From positions 1-64,000 of the forward strand of contig JAOAKQ010000001.1 in assembly GCA_026419835.1 (NCBI GenBank): a stretch of DNA of 64,000 bases, read 5' to 3'. Made by a program: the position numbers and the translations under genes. Source of the stretch: Sulfolobales archaeon. GTDB taxonomy: Archaea; Thermoproteota; Thermoprotei_A; Sulfolobales; NBVN01. Below are positions 56,234-64,000 of this stretch, in pieces. Below the pieces are notes generated by a model. The model saw only the letters and a program-made list of their open reading frames with translations, searched no databases and was not told the origin of the DNA. Numbering within the stretch: the first letter of the stretch is position 1; the number at the start of each line of letters is the position of its first letter.

Positions 56234-57967
56234 CTAGGCACCTACCCCCAATAGCTCGTAAAATGTGTACGTAATTACTGCTAGCGTACTACCGAATAGC
56301 CCAAGAGATGAGTAAGCTACTAGAGATTCGTATGCGTCGGGCCCTATGCGTAGAGCTAGGTACTTGATTAAAGCCGCAATTATGAAGAGCATGCCTATAT
56401 CCGGAGTTACCGTAATTCCAACTAGAACAGCGAATGGTGAAAGACTTCTCATACCTAAGACTCTCGCAGTAAATAGGATGAAGACGGCTAGAACTGCTCC
56501 GAGAGTAAATGATTGTGCGGGAAGTGCTGAAATATCGCCGGTGTATACAGCATTCATCCAAACTACTATCGGAAGCCATCTAACTAGTGGGAACTTAGGA
56601 GACGTGGTTCCATATACTGCTAGAAGAATATTTCCATACACTAAGGTAAGCGGAGCTCCGAGCACGATCCCTAGCATCATTAAAAAGCCGGCAAAACTAG
56701 GTTTAATTCCAGAGTACTTACTGAGCCTAATTAAGTTCATCGACGATGCTGCGACGAACTGAGGCATAGGCGTTCCTGTATATGGGTCTAGCATAACGTA
56801 GGGCATAGACTCTCTAATTCCAGCTATAAACATAAGTCCAGTTACAGCTGGTAGAGTTGACTGAGATACGATACCCACTTCACCCACCACTCGGCATGTT
56901 AGAAGTATTATGACTATGTATAGAACCGCTAGAACGGGAAATAGAGAAGCTATCCTCAAAGTATCCTTAGATATCAGTAAGGCTGGAATTACTGGAAGCG
57001 ATATTAGGAGCACGCCGATGTAGAATGTTGTTTTGTACTCTCTTATTTCTCTAATGAGTGTTAGTGAGTGAAGGAATAGCTTCCTATACTTAGTAATGTA
57101 GTAGGAAGCTGTTAGAATTAAGTAACCTATCAGAAGTGAAGCTATTGACGATGAAGCTGATGAAGCGATGTCGTAAGTACTCATTGTTGGGAGGGGGATC
57201 ACTATCCCCAGATAGGCGAGAATGGGTATTGCTAGTAGGAAGGTAGCGATGCTCCCAAGTCCAACTCCTATAGAAGAACCTACTGGAAGTAGTAGTGCTA
57301 ACAGCAGTACTAGAGGGTCGAAAGAGAAAGCTATGGAAGCTCCAGGAGCTATTAAGTAGAGGACTTGAGCGAGATCTGCCGATATATCTCTGTAGAGAGC
57401 TGCTAGTTCGAGAACGTAGCCTACTAGTATCGTGATAGCTATTTTTCTTACTTCAAGATTTCTTATCACGTTAACAACTCTCCAAGCACCGCCTCCAACG
57501 GGAAATACGAGTCTTTCTCTCTCTATGAAGTGGTCACTTAGCGATAGAGCTACCAGCACTCCACCGGCTGAAACTGCTGATGCGAATAGGTAGAAGAGAA
57601 CGGCTTCCGCAGTGTAGCCTCTATACACCCAGGGAGCCATGCCAACGGCTTCCGGGTTGCTTCTCTCAGCAAACATAGTGTAGGTAATCAGCATTCCGGA
57701 CGTTAGGGTAGTCGTGATGTCTATTCCAACGGCAAAAGCTACGGCAGCTATGTGAGCAAATACGCTGTAAATCTTCATAACGAGCCTTAGTACGAGATAC
57801 GTTAGCACGCCAGCTACTATCGGGGAAAGCTCGGATGTGGTGTACCCGCTAACGGCGTACCCATAGCTATTGCTAAAACTAGTCAAAGCTCCAATAACAC
57901 CTCCAGCGATCAGCGACCTAGCTAGGTCCGCTCCTCTGATGGAGCTACGCTCCGTTATCTCAACCAA
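56234..57967 (-). CDS. OPT-family oligopeptide/metal transporter
   Basis: A membrane protein of about 577 residues with 14 or so transmembrane helices. The first helices contain SNSYGYAVSGYTTSELSP and the segment ERLVFPVGGGAWRVVN matches the OPT family 'FPxGxA' element. OPT transporters import oligopeptides or metal chelates. I start at TTG 57967, where TTACTCA and a TATA-like AAATAAATA lie upstream; the GTG at 58060 would add 31 residues that do not resemble the family. Confidence 0.75.
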   Translation of the reverse strand: MVEITERSSIRGADLARSLIAGGVIGALTSFSNSYGYAVSGYTTSELSPIVAGVLTYLVLRLVMKIYSVFAHIAAVAFAVGIDITTTLTSGMLITYTMFAERSNPEAVGMAPWVYRGYTAEAVLFYLFASAVSAGGVLVALSLSDHFIERERLVFPVGGGAWRVVNVIRNLEVRKIAITILVGYVLELAALYRDISADLAQVLYLIAPGASIAFSFDPLVLLLALLLPVGSSIGVGLGSIATFLLAIPILAYLGIVIPLPTMSTYDIASSASSSIASLLIGYLILTASYYITKYRKLFLHSLTLIREIREYKTTFYIGVLLISLPVIPALLISKDTLRIASLFPVLAVLYIVIILLTCRVVGEVGIVSQSTLPAVTGLMFIAGIRESMPYVMLDPYTGTPMPQFVAASSMNLIRLSKYSGIKPSFAGFLMMLGIVLGAPLTLVYGNILLAVYGTTSPKFPLVRWLPIVVWMNAVYTGDISALPAQSFTLGAVLAVFILFTARVLGMRSLSPFAVLVGITVTPDIGMLFIIAALIKYLALRIGPDAYESLVAYSSLGLFGSTLAVITYTFYELLGVGA

Positions 57968-58133
57968 TGAGTAAACTCCGAGAGAGTATTTATTTCCCAG
58001 AACTCTACATGATAGAACAGCAGTGATCACCTTTCTCGAACGACAGCGGCACAGTTTCACTCAGCACCTTCAAGTATTGAAGCGCTTTGTGCAGCTATGA
58101 AAACTTAAAAGATTTTTGAAGTGCATTTAGCTG

Positions 58134-58224
58134 GGGGCCGTCGTCTAGCTTGGCTAGGATGCCAGCCTGGGGGCGATCCCCGCCGGTACGCTGGTGGTCC
58201 CGGGTTCAAATCCCGGCGGCCCCA
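58134..58224 (+). tRNA. tRNA-Pro (GGG) with intron
   Basis: Acceptor GGGGCCG/CGGCCCC with A discriminator (58224); CCA is not encoded. The anticodon stem CCAGC/GCTGG encloses the loop CTGGGGC, anticodon GGG, with a 16-nt intron after position 37 at 58173-58188. The T-loop is TTCAAAT with CGGG stems. TATA-like ACTTAAAAG at about 58103-58111 is 25 bp upstream. Confidence 0.92.
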
Positions 58225-58264
58225 CTAGGTAAGTAGAGCGTAGGTACGTGCTGGTGCATAGCAT

Positions 58265-59053
58265 ATGGTGACTGTAAGTCCAGCGCTGGTGAGAAAGTTT
58301 ATTGAGGACTCTAGTTTGTTGAGGAGAGTGTACGAATTTCTAGAATCAGATGAAGAAGTGCAGAGCCTTGTTGATATGTCTAACATAATGGCGGTCGGTA
58401 GACTTAGATACAACGACCACGGCGTTATTCACTCGAGAATTGTGAGTGGGTCGTCTTTAGAGATATTCGACCTACTACTAAAAGCTAAGTTGAAACCTAC
58501 GTCACTAGAGTTTGGAATTACTAGAAGCGTGGAGGAGAGCATGGTCATAGTTCTTGCCGCAGCTTACCTACACGATATAGGAAACGCCGTTCACAGAGTT
58601 AACCACGAGTTCATAGGGTCTCTACTAGCTAAGGACATAGTTGATAGAATGCTTAGCGACACTATGCCCTACGTAGAAGGAAGAAGAAGGAGAATGATTA
58701 GGCAGGAGATACTTCACGCCATATACGCAACTGAAACAAATACCCAGGCTCTAACGGTTGAAGCCGGGGTCGTTAAGGTTGCTGATGGAACCGATATGGC
58801 TGAAGGTAGAGCTAGAATACCGTATAAGCTAGGAAAAATAAACATGCACTCGGTATCAGCAATAAGCATAAAGAAAGTCGAGATCTTAAACGGCAATGGT
58901 AGACCGGTAGTAATCGAAGTTACTATGGATAACTTCGCAGGTCTCTTCCAGATCGAGGCGGTCCTCAGACCTAAGATACTGACGACGGGAATAGCTGACT
59001 ACTTCGACATAGTAGCGAAAGTAGGAGATAGGGAAATTAAAGTATATCCGTAA
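58265..59053 (+). CDS. HD-domain phosphohydrolase
   Basis: A 262-residue metal-dependent hydrolase. His52 (NDHGVIHS), His103-Asp104 (YLHDIGNAVH), His151 and Asp174 (VKVADGTDMAEGR) form the HD site, followed by a beta-rich C-terminal domain. HD proteins hydrolyse nucleotides or second messengers; the substrate is unknown. It lies 40 bp after tRNA-Pro. The ATG follows GGTG. Confidence 0.88.
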   Translation: MVTVSPALVRKFIEDSSLLRRVYEFLESDEEVQSLVDMSNIMAVGRLRYNDHGVIHSRIVSGSSLEIFDLLLKAKLKPTSLEFGITRSVEESMVIVLAAAYLHDIGNAVHRVNHEFIGSLLAKDIVDRMLSDTMPYVEGRRRRMIRQEILHAIYATETNTQALTVEAGVVKVADGTDMAEGRARIPYKLGKINMHSVSAISIKKVEILNGNGRPVVIEVTMDNFAGLFQIEAVLRPKILTTGIADYFDIVAKVGDREIKVYP

Positions 59054-59150
59054 CCCGAGCTCAGATACGGGCTCACCTTACCACAGCTTACGTCTATTTA
59101 AACCCATCTATCCTGAAACTGCTGGCACGGCGAAAGCGTTCCGCAGACGT

Positions 59151-59168
59151 GACGCTACGCTCAGCGTC
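59151..59168. terminator. Hairpin between convergent genes
   Basis: GACGCT pairs with AGCGTC around a 6-nt loop. It lies in the 150-bp spacer between the convergent HD and MobB-like genes, which otherwise shows only an isolated TATA-like CTATTTAAA at about 59091-59099 on the plus strand. There is no T-run, so termination is only suggested by location. Confidence 0.3.
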
Positions 59169-59203
59169 TTCCGATGAATACCTAACCATACCGACTAGCT
59201 TAA

Positions 59204-60001
59204 CTACTCAGACACTTCTATCACGACACGTCTAACATTCTCCGGCACTCCCTTTAAAGAACTCAGTAAGCCCGTGATTGTTGATTTAATCAAATTCTTT
59301 ACGAAGGGATTCAAAGTTACTTCGCGTTCATTTACAACGAGTTTTACACCTAAAACCACTGGACACCGCTCCCTCTCGCCTTTAAGAATTTTAGTAGCTA
59401 GTGATTCGCACCGATCTACTCCACACATACCGCAGTTCAAACCCGGTAGTTGCGATGTTACGTGGTCCACAGCTCTCCTCACTATTAAGTCGGTGAGTTC
59501 ACGCACTTGATCGCTGTAGAGAACTGCGGCATTTCCCACGCCGTTCTTCTCTATGGCGCGGTTTCTCGAGTTTATTACGATAGCTACAGTACTCTTCTTC
59601 AGTAGTTGAACCGCTTCTTCAAGACTATCAGTAACTATCACGCTATCGCCTACTTCAACATCTCTAAATCCCTCAACTACAATTAGAGGTTTACTAACAT
59701 ACTTCAGCAAGTCGCTGAGGTCGTCAATTAGGGTCTTGCTGTACAGTACTGTGAGCTCTCTCGACGAGACGACTACCTCCATCGCACCAGCGGAAAGGTA
59801 GCGTGAACTATCTTTCTCTTCTAAAGTTATTCTACTCGCGGAATGCTTAATCACTCCCACCGAGTACCCAGTCTTAACCAGCTCTTCAACAACTTTAGAA
59901 GCAATAAAAGTCTTGCCTACGCCAGCTCTTCGAGATATGAACCTAACGACGTAGGGTCTCACCACGCCACCCAGTACCTGAGTGGTCTTAGTGAATATCA
60001 A
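59204..60001 (-). CDS. MobB-like GTPase with C-terminal 4Fe-4S motif
   Basis: A 265-residue P-loop protein. The Walker A is ISRRAGVGKT (residues 22-31; MobB usually has xxxGxGKT), followed by GVIKHSASRI, typical of MobB, which delivers guanine nucleotides for the molybdopterin cofactor. The C-terminal part has Cys190, 193, 198 and 213 (CGMCGVDRCES...CPV), the CxxCxxxxC...C cluster motif of ferredoxin-like or corrinoid proteins. It probably takes part in tungsten or molybdenum cofactor assembly. GTG 59962, following GGGTGGC, may be the true start. Confidence 0.7.
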   Translation of the reverse strand: MIFTKTTQVLGGVVRPYVVRFISRRAGVGKTFIASKVVEELVKTGYSVGVIKHSASRITLEEKDSSRYLSAGAMEVVVSSRELTVLYSKTLIDDLSDLLKYVSKPLIVVEGFRDVEVGDSVIVTDSLEEAVQLLKKSTVAIVINSRNRAIEKNGVGNAAVLYSDQVRELTDLIVRRAVDHVTSQLPGLNCGMCGVDRCESLATKILKGERERCPVVLGVKLVVNEREVTLNPFVKNLIKSTITGLLSSLKGVPENVRRVVIEVSE

Positions 60002-60013
60002 GCTGTACAGCTT
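60000..60013. promoter_or_regulatory. 14-bp palindrome in the divergent spacer
   Basis: The perfect dyad AAGCTGTACAGCTT lies between the divergent MobB-like and glycosylase-like genes, overlapping the possible TTG start at 60001. A shared TATA-like GTTTATAATT lies at about 60046-60055. The core CTGTACAG resembles the CTGTATACAG core of the thermosome-upstream palindrome (927-940). Confidence 0.45.
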
Positions 60014-60081
60014 TCACTCAAGCACCGTTTTCTCGAAGAAACTGTTTATAATTACTAGCGCCGTATCATAGTGGGATTAAC

Positions 60082-61044
60082 TTGCCACTGAAGCTATCCT
60101 TCAGTAATATATCGGCTGTAGCCAGTGCCATAAGAAAATCCTACGGACAGGTCGTTAGTGTAGTAGAGAATTTTACGGACCCCCAGTACTATCCTCCAGA
60201 GAATAGCTCTGTCGAGGACGTTCTCAGGTATTTCTTCTTCATGGTAGCTATAGACCACAGAACCTCTAGATTTAGACCTTTCGAAGGTTACGTAAGAGGA
60301 AAGTTCCATCATGGAGCCGACCTACTGTACCGATTGGGAATGCTTAAATACGAAGAAGACCCCAGCTTCTTTAGTCCTGAGAGGATGGCTAATCTATCTA
60401 CTAGAGAAGTCGTTGAGTGGTTGAGGACACCTGGTGGTGATGCTATATGGGATCCCGATGTAAGAACGGAATTACTGCGGGATGCTGGTATAAAGCTCAT
60501 AAAGTACTTCGGAGGTTCCGTATTGAACTTTATTAAAGCTTCTGGAAGCTACATCAGGCACCCAACATCTCGCTGTCTAGGAATTCTATTTAAAGTATTT
60601 AAAGCATACTCCGACCCTGTGGAGAAAAAGATGTTTCTCTTTATTAAGTTCACCTTAAGAAGGAGTTTACTAGCGGTAAAAGATATTCAAAATCTTGAAG
60701 TACCAGTAGACAACCACCTAACTAGAATAGCGCTTAGACTAAAGCTAGTTGAGCTAGATGAAGAAATGAGTAGTAAAATCGTGAGTAGAGCGGAAGTTTC
60801 AGATAGAGAAGATGTAGAGCTGAGAATGGCTGTGAGAAGAGCGTATTCACATCTCTCACGTCTTTCTGGTGTAAGACAGGATTATCTCGATGACTATCTG
60901 TGGATTCTAGGTAGGAAGATATGTACTCGAGAAAATCCAGCTTGCGAGAGATCAGGCTTCTGCCCTCTTTCCTCAGTCTGCGCAAGCTGCGGGAACGCTA
61001 GTAAGATAGTTGAGCACAACTACGTAAACACGTATTACTACTAG
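60082..61044 (+). CDS. HhH-GPD-like protein with Fe-S cluster loop
   Basis: A 320-residue helical protein. VPVDNHLTRIALRL (207-220) parallels the catalytic helix of endonuclease III (VDTHVxR), with Asp210 as candidate catalytic residue. The C-terminus holds Cys281, 288, 294 and 300 (KICTRENPACERSGFCPLSSVC split as CTRENPAC and CPLSSVC), a CX6CX5CX5C cluster loop, while endonuclease III has CX6CX2CX5C. This suggests a DNA or nucleoside N-glycosidase. A TATA box lies about 30 bp upstream of the TTG start. Confidence 0.6.
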   Translation: MPLKLSFSNISAVASAIRKSYGQVVSVVENFTDPQYYPPENSSVEDVLRYFFFMVAIDHRTSRFRPFEGYVRGKFHHGADLLYRLGMLKYEEDPSFFSPERMANLSTREVVEWLRTPGGDAIWDPDVRTELLRDAGIKLIKYFGGSVLNFIKASGSYIRHPTSRCLGILFKVFKAYSDPVEKKMFLFIKFTLRRSLLAVKDIQNLEVPVDNHLTRIALRLKLVELDEEMSSKIVSRAEVSDREDVELRMAVRRAYSHLSRLSGVRQDYLDDYLWILGRKICTRENPACERSGFCPLSSVCASCGNASKIVEHNYVNTYYY

Positions 61045-61317
61045 ATGGTGCTGCCTCTGACACAGAGCAAGGATGCTCTTTCCAACATCATCCAAAATCT
61101 AACTGAAGAAGACATCGCAGTCTTGAAGTACTTTCTCAGGTATAGGTCCGTTGGCGAGATTTTAGCGTCGAGAGAACTGAGAACTATTGGAATAAAGAAC
61201 CCATCTAAAGCACTGGCTAAACTAATATCTTTAGGTTTAATTAAGCGCGGAATCGGCTGCTTCACCATATCGAGAGAAGTTCTAGAAGCATACAGACGGG
61301 GTGAGATAAAGCTGTAG
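61045..61317 (+). CDS. Winged-helix protein
   Basis: A 90-residue protein with the layout of a single winged helix: LTEEDIAVLKYFLRYRSVGEIL, a recognition helix (PSKALAKLISLGLI) and a wing ending in FTISREVLEAY. It directly follows the glycosylase-like gene, with stop and start adjacent, and may be its regulator or a DNA-binding partner. Confidence 0.7.
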   Translation: MVLPLTQSKDALSNIIQNLTEEDIAVLKYFLRYRSVGEILASRELRTIGIKNPSKALAKLISLGLIKRGIGCFTISREVLEAYRRGEIKL

Positions 61318-61348
61318 AGCTAGGTTCGTTCCTTATTTACCGCACTAC

Positions 61349-61377
61349 GTATTTAATTAGCTTAGGTAACTAAGCTA
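61349..61377 (+). promoter_or_regulatory. Rhomboid promoter with inverted repeat
   Basis: TATA-like GTATTTAATT (61349-61358) is followed by TAGCTTAG-GTAA-CTAAGCTA (61358-61377), a perfect 8-bp inverted repeat that fills the space between TATA box and the GTG start at 61380. The transcript would be leaderless. A dimeric repressor bound here would cover the start site. Confidence 0.55.
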
Positions 61378-61379
61378 CG

Positions 61380-62732
61380 GTGCTGGCTTTGGGCTACGTC
61401 TTCGGCGGTGCCGAGCCAAGGCGTTTTCCAGTTGCGACTATCGTTATAATAGCCGTAAACGCCGCTATATACTTCATCACCTCGTCTCCTTCATACTTTA
61501 CTACGACGTCATCGAGCTACATATACAGATTTGGCTATATACCAGCTCTCCTCATTTCGCAAGAAGGAGTTATCAGAATACTTACATCTATGTTTATACA
61601 CGCAGACGTACTTCACATAATCTTCAATATGTACTTTCTATACATTTTCGGTAAGGGAGTGGAGGATTTAGTAGGTTCCGCACGGTATCTAGTAATGTAC
61701 TTGGTCTCTGGTATTGGAGCTGCGCTATTTCACACAGCTTCAATACCTCTATCGGGTTTAGAGACCGTAGGTATTCCAGCGGTTGGAGCTTCGGGAGCTA
61801 TTAGCGGTATTCTAGGAGCCTATCTAATGTTCTTTCCCGGTACATCTCTAATAGCATGCTTTCCGATACTACTACTCCCAATGTGCTTTACGGTGCGCGC
61901 GTCCGCTTACTTAGCTTTCTGGTTCGCTCTTCAGGTAATCTACGGATACGCAAGAATAGGTAGCGTTGCGTTCTTTGCTCATGCCGGAGGCTTCATTACT
62001 GGTATCGCAATGGCTTGGTTACTCGGTAGGAGCAGAGTTGCTGAACTGAGAGTTTTCAGGGAAGGCCTCTACTTCTTTAGATACATAGTCTTCAGAGCGT
62101 ATCGAGGTGGACTAGGATTCTTTACTAAGTTCGTACTAGTACTGCTGATGATTGTAACCGCTGCGACCATGCTGTACTACTCCATTGAGACTAACCCAGC
62201 TCTAGTCTCGATCTATAGAGGAGATATCGTAGTAGACGGATACGCAGATACGGTGCTACTTAAAGTTTCAGCGGACGGTAGCTATAGTTACAGTGGATTT
62301 GAAGTTGTGTACACGAATATCGTGCTTACGAGACTAAGTAAAATGGGTCTGCTGGTCAACCCCGATCTCTCAAATAAATACATAAACTCCACGGTTAATC
62401 CGCTTGAAGAAGTAGTTAGAATACAGATAGAGGTATTTGGAAGATACGTAAGTGAAGATGTAGCGGTAGTTCTACGTATTGAAGCATCGTACGATGAAGA
62501 AGGAGTACTTAGAGTAGCTAGAGGTCGTATGTACACACAGGTAGTTGAAGTAACTTCAGAACGTGGGAGTGTAGTCATCAGGAAAAGGCCCGCAATTTTC
62601 GATTTCAGCATAAGCTCCGCAGGTCCATACACTGGAGAAGCTGTGGTCGTAGCTACACTTCCATCAGTAGCAGTATCTCTTCTTTCAGCATACGTAGTAT
62701 CTAGGAAAGATTCCGAGCTCTCAGTTTCGTAG
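61380..62732 (+). CDS. Rhomboid-family intramembrane serine protease
   Basis: A 450-residue protein. The first 215 residues are a six-helix rhomboid domain with the catalytic dyad Ser138 (VGASGAISG) and His201 (FFAHAGGFITG), and the oxyanion residues His79 and Asn83 (HIIFNMY). The rest consists of another helix at about 245-265, a beta-rich extracytoplasmic domain of about 150 residues without known motif, and a final helix. Rhomboids release membrane-bound substrates. The extra domain may present or sense substrate. Confidence 0.9.
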   Translation: MLALGYVFGGAEPRRFPVATIVIIAVNAAIYFITSSPSYFTTTSSSYIYRFGYIPALLISQEGVIRILTSMFIHADVLHIIFNMYFLYIFGKGVEDLVGSARYLVMYLVSGIGAALFHTASIPLSGLETVGIPAVGASGAISGILGAYLMFFPGTSLIACFPILLLPMCFTVRASAYLAFWFALQVIYGYARIGSVAFFAHAGGFITGIAMAWLLGRSRVAELRVFREGLYFFRYIVFRAYRGGLGFFTKFVLVLLMIVTAATMLYYSIETNPALVSIYRGDIVVDGYADTVLLKVSADGSYSYSGFEVVYTNIVLTRLSKMGLLVNPDLSNKYINSTVNPLEEVVRIQIEVFGRYVSEDVAVVLRIEASYDEEGVLRVARGRMYTQVVEVTSERGSVVIRKRPAIFDFSISSAGPYTGEAVVVATLPSVAVSLLSAYVVSRKDSELSVS

Positions 62733-62784
62733 GTATCGAGAAGTGGCTGAGCGACTCACGCAAACTAGTCCATTAACCTCTAGT

Positions 62785-63276
62785 CTAACTTGAAGAATGC
62801 TTACTCCACACGTACTTTAGCGCGATCTCAACTTGTTTTAAAGCTATCGGTGTTGGATTTATGAGGTCTATTTGAGTAATGTACCCACCACTCTCTTTCA
62901 GCCTGTAATCACCTATATCTTTCTTTCCCTTCAGCTCCTCCAGGATCTTGAGGAGGAAATTGGCAACTACTTCATCATTCAACCTTATCCCTCCTCTAAG
63001 AACGATCTTAACCGTTCCATCAGATAATACCTCGTTGGCGATTATCTCTTCTTCAGCGTATATAACTCTAACCTTCTCTTGCTGAGCTACTTTAACTTCC
63101 TCGCTGTAAGATGTTGGGTGAACACTTTGCCGAGAACTTGAAATTGTTGATGCGAGATACCTTAGTATCTCTAGTTCTTCAGTTAACTCCTTTATTCTTC
63201 TCTCTACTTCCTTAATTCTGCTCTCTAAATACTTCACTACTCTATCCTGACTCAGCGGCACCACCCCTATTCTCAA
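62785..63276 (-). CDS. Coiled-coil protein coupled to uracil-DNA glycosylase
   Basis: A 163-residue protein with a coiled coil at residues 15-50 (VEKRIKELTEELEILRYL-type heptads) and a C-terminal alpha/beta domain with no recognised motif. It overlaps the udg gene by 35 bp in the same direction, so the two are coupled. A DNA-repair accessory role is inferred from this context only. Confidence 0.6.
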   Translation of the reverse strand: MRIGVVPLSQDRVVKYLESRIKEVERRIKELTEELEILRYLASTISSSRQSVHPTSYSEEVKVAQQEKVRVIYAEEEIIANEVLSDGTVKIVLRGGIRLNDEVVANFLLKILEELKGKKDIGDYRLKESGGYITQIDLINPTPIALKQVEIALKYVWSKHSSS

Positions 63277-63889
63277 TAAACTTGAGCAACCCTTTTGAAC
63301 GGTCTTTCATATTCGAGACCTCCCTAAGTAAACTGATATCTCTCTTTAAAACTTCGTAGAGTTCTGGGTTGTAGAGAGCTGCCGCTGGATGATAGGTAGG
63401 TATCAGTAATCTCCGGGATCCTAAGATGTGCGGTCTGTAAGTTCTCCCCCTCATTTTAGATACTCCGACCCACTTGATACCGCCTTTAAGTTCAAAAAGG
63501 TAGTAACCTGCGTAATTACCAAGTGTAACGATTATGTGGGGGTTAACTAGCGAAATTATTCTATCCGTAAAGTATGAGCAGGCAGCTATTTCTTCAGGTT
63601 TAGGCTCTCTATTGTTTGGGGGTCGGCACTTAACTACGTTAGTTATGAAGAACCGCTCCCGCTTAAAACCTACCTCGCTAATGATTTTATCGAGAAGCCT
63701 GCCGGCGGCCCCTACGAATGGCCTACCTTCTTCGTCTTCAGACTTACCCGGAGCTTCTCCGAGGAACATTACGTCCGAGTACAAATTACCTTCGCCAGGA
63801 ACTACTCTAGTTCTAGATAGGGAAAGTGGGCACCTGGCGCAAGATGACATCTCAGCCCTTAATTCACTCCACTTAGACTCTCTACTCAT
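63242..63889 (-). CDS. udg: Family 4 uracil-DNA glycosylase
   Basis: A 215-residue thermostable enzyme that removes uracil from DNA. Fe-S ligands are Cys17 and Cys20 (CARCPLS), Cys88 (VVKCRPP) and Cys104 (AACSYF). Motif A is FLGEAPGKSEDEEGRPFVG, and motif B is PTYHPAAALYNP. A TATA-like CTATATT on the minus strand at about 63923-63930 lies 35-40 bp upstream of the ATG. Confidence 0.95.
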   Translation of the reverse strand: MSRESKWSELRAEMSSCARCPLSLSRTRVVPGEGNLYSDVMFLGEAPGKSEDEEGRPFVGAAGRLLDKIISEVGFKRERFFITNVVKCRPPNNREPKPEEIAACSYFTDRIISLVNPHIIVTLGNYAGYYLFELKGGIKWVGVSKMRGRTYRPHILGSRRLLIPTYHPAAALYNPELYEVLKRDISLLREVSNMKDRSKGLLKFIENRGGAAESG

Positions 63890-63934
63890 CTACTTAACTA
63901 CCAACACGTATCTCTTCGGAAGAATATAGATTCG

Positions 63935-64000
63935 CTACTCAATAACTTCGAGACCGTACGCATTTGAAACACTTCTAACTACTTGTTTTACGTAAGCTGG
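63935..64000 (-). CDS. C-terminal end of an unidentified protein, partial
   Basis: On the minus strand the last 21 codons before a TAG at 63937-63935 read as a plausible protein tail, ending QVVRSVSNAYGLEVIE. The gene continues beyond the right edge. Nothing about its function can be said. The udg promoter lies inside or just after its end. Confidence 0.55.
   Translation of the reverse strand, partial: PAYVKQVVRSVSNAYGLEVIE

Noticed and set aside
58058-58060. GTG 58060 as start of the OPT transporter
   Set aside because: The added 31 residues are basic and unlike OPT proteins, and a TATA box with TTG at 57967 gives a normal N-terminus; the longer form is not fully excluded.

Overview
This 64 kb window comes from a hyperthermophilic archaeon, most likely a member of the Thermoproteota (Crenarchaeota) close to the Desulfurococcales. 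The evidence is consistent across the window. It carries a thermosome, ribosomal protein S3Ae next to Pcc1, Nep1, diphthine synthase, an archaeal-type AlaRS with a DUF434 partner, topoisomerase VI, a TFE-beta/RPC39-like factor, a PIN-KH-ATPase, XerA, a lone 5S rRNA gene, and three intron-containing tRNA genes. GTG and TTG starts are common, and many genes have a TATA box 25-30 bp before a leaderless start. The energy system is a membrane-bound [NiFe] hydrogenase with Mrp-like antiporter subunits, as in anaerobic, H2-evolving, fermentative or sulfur-dependent archaea. I see no insertion sequence, prophage, CRISPR array or recognisable defence island.

Layout. 1-13 kb: thermosome (cut by the window edge), a beta-CASP-type exonuclease, an XTP pyrophosphatase, small proteins, a PfkB kinase, an SRPBCC protein, a nicotinamidase-like hydrolase, an Lhr helicase, a TRASH-type zinc protein, S3Ae, Pcc1, a degenerate PP-loop protein and a flavoprotein behind a palindromic operator. 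13-13.45 kb: a gene-free stretch with RNA-like hairpins and a candidate C/D box sRNA. 13.5-25.4 kb: a DPM-type glycosyltransferase, then the hydrogenase block. HypF and an endopeptidase for maturation come first, followed by a tightly overlapping 13-gene mbh operon in which the catalytic subunits (J, K, L, N) precede the Mrp-like and membrane subunits. 25.5-33.4 kb: RNA and translation genes (YhbY/CRM, Nep1, Dph5, a DUF357-nucleotidyltransferase, AlaRS) and the replicative DNA ligase. 33.5-42.7 kb: a small membrane exporter, an ornithine-cyclodeaminase homologue, a C/D sRNA candidate, XerA, 5S rRNA, YjbQ, TFE-beta, a second C/D sRNA candidate, topoisomerase VI B and A, and DeoC. 42.7-54.6 kb: a class II aldolase, a winged-helix coiled-coil protein, an RNA-ligase-like pseudoenzyme, GlmS, Elp3, a Wzx-like flippase, a SWIM protein, tRNA-Arg, tRNA-Leu, the PIN-KH-ATPase and a divergent CitG-like protein. 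54.6-64 kb: an FtsX-like membrane protein with an OPT transporter, tRNA-Pro, an HD hydrolase, a MobB-Fe-S protein, an HhH-GPD-like glycosylase, a rhomboid protease, a coiled-coil protein and family 4 uracil-DNA glycosylase.

The least expected signals are three independent C/D box guide-RNA candidates with near-canonical box spacing, and a T4-Rnl1-like RNA ligase that has lost its nucleotidyl lysine. Others are a HypF gene whose N-terminal domain has no ATG/GTG/TTG start, a 21-nt module duplicated at two gene junctions of the hydrogenase operon, and several perfect palindromes sitting exactly between TATA box and start codon. All family assignments were made by eye from motifs; no database search was run.
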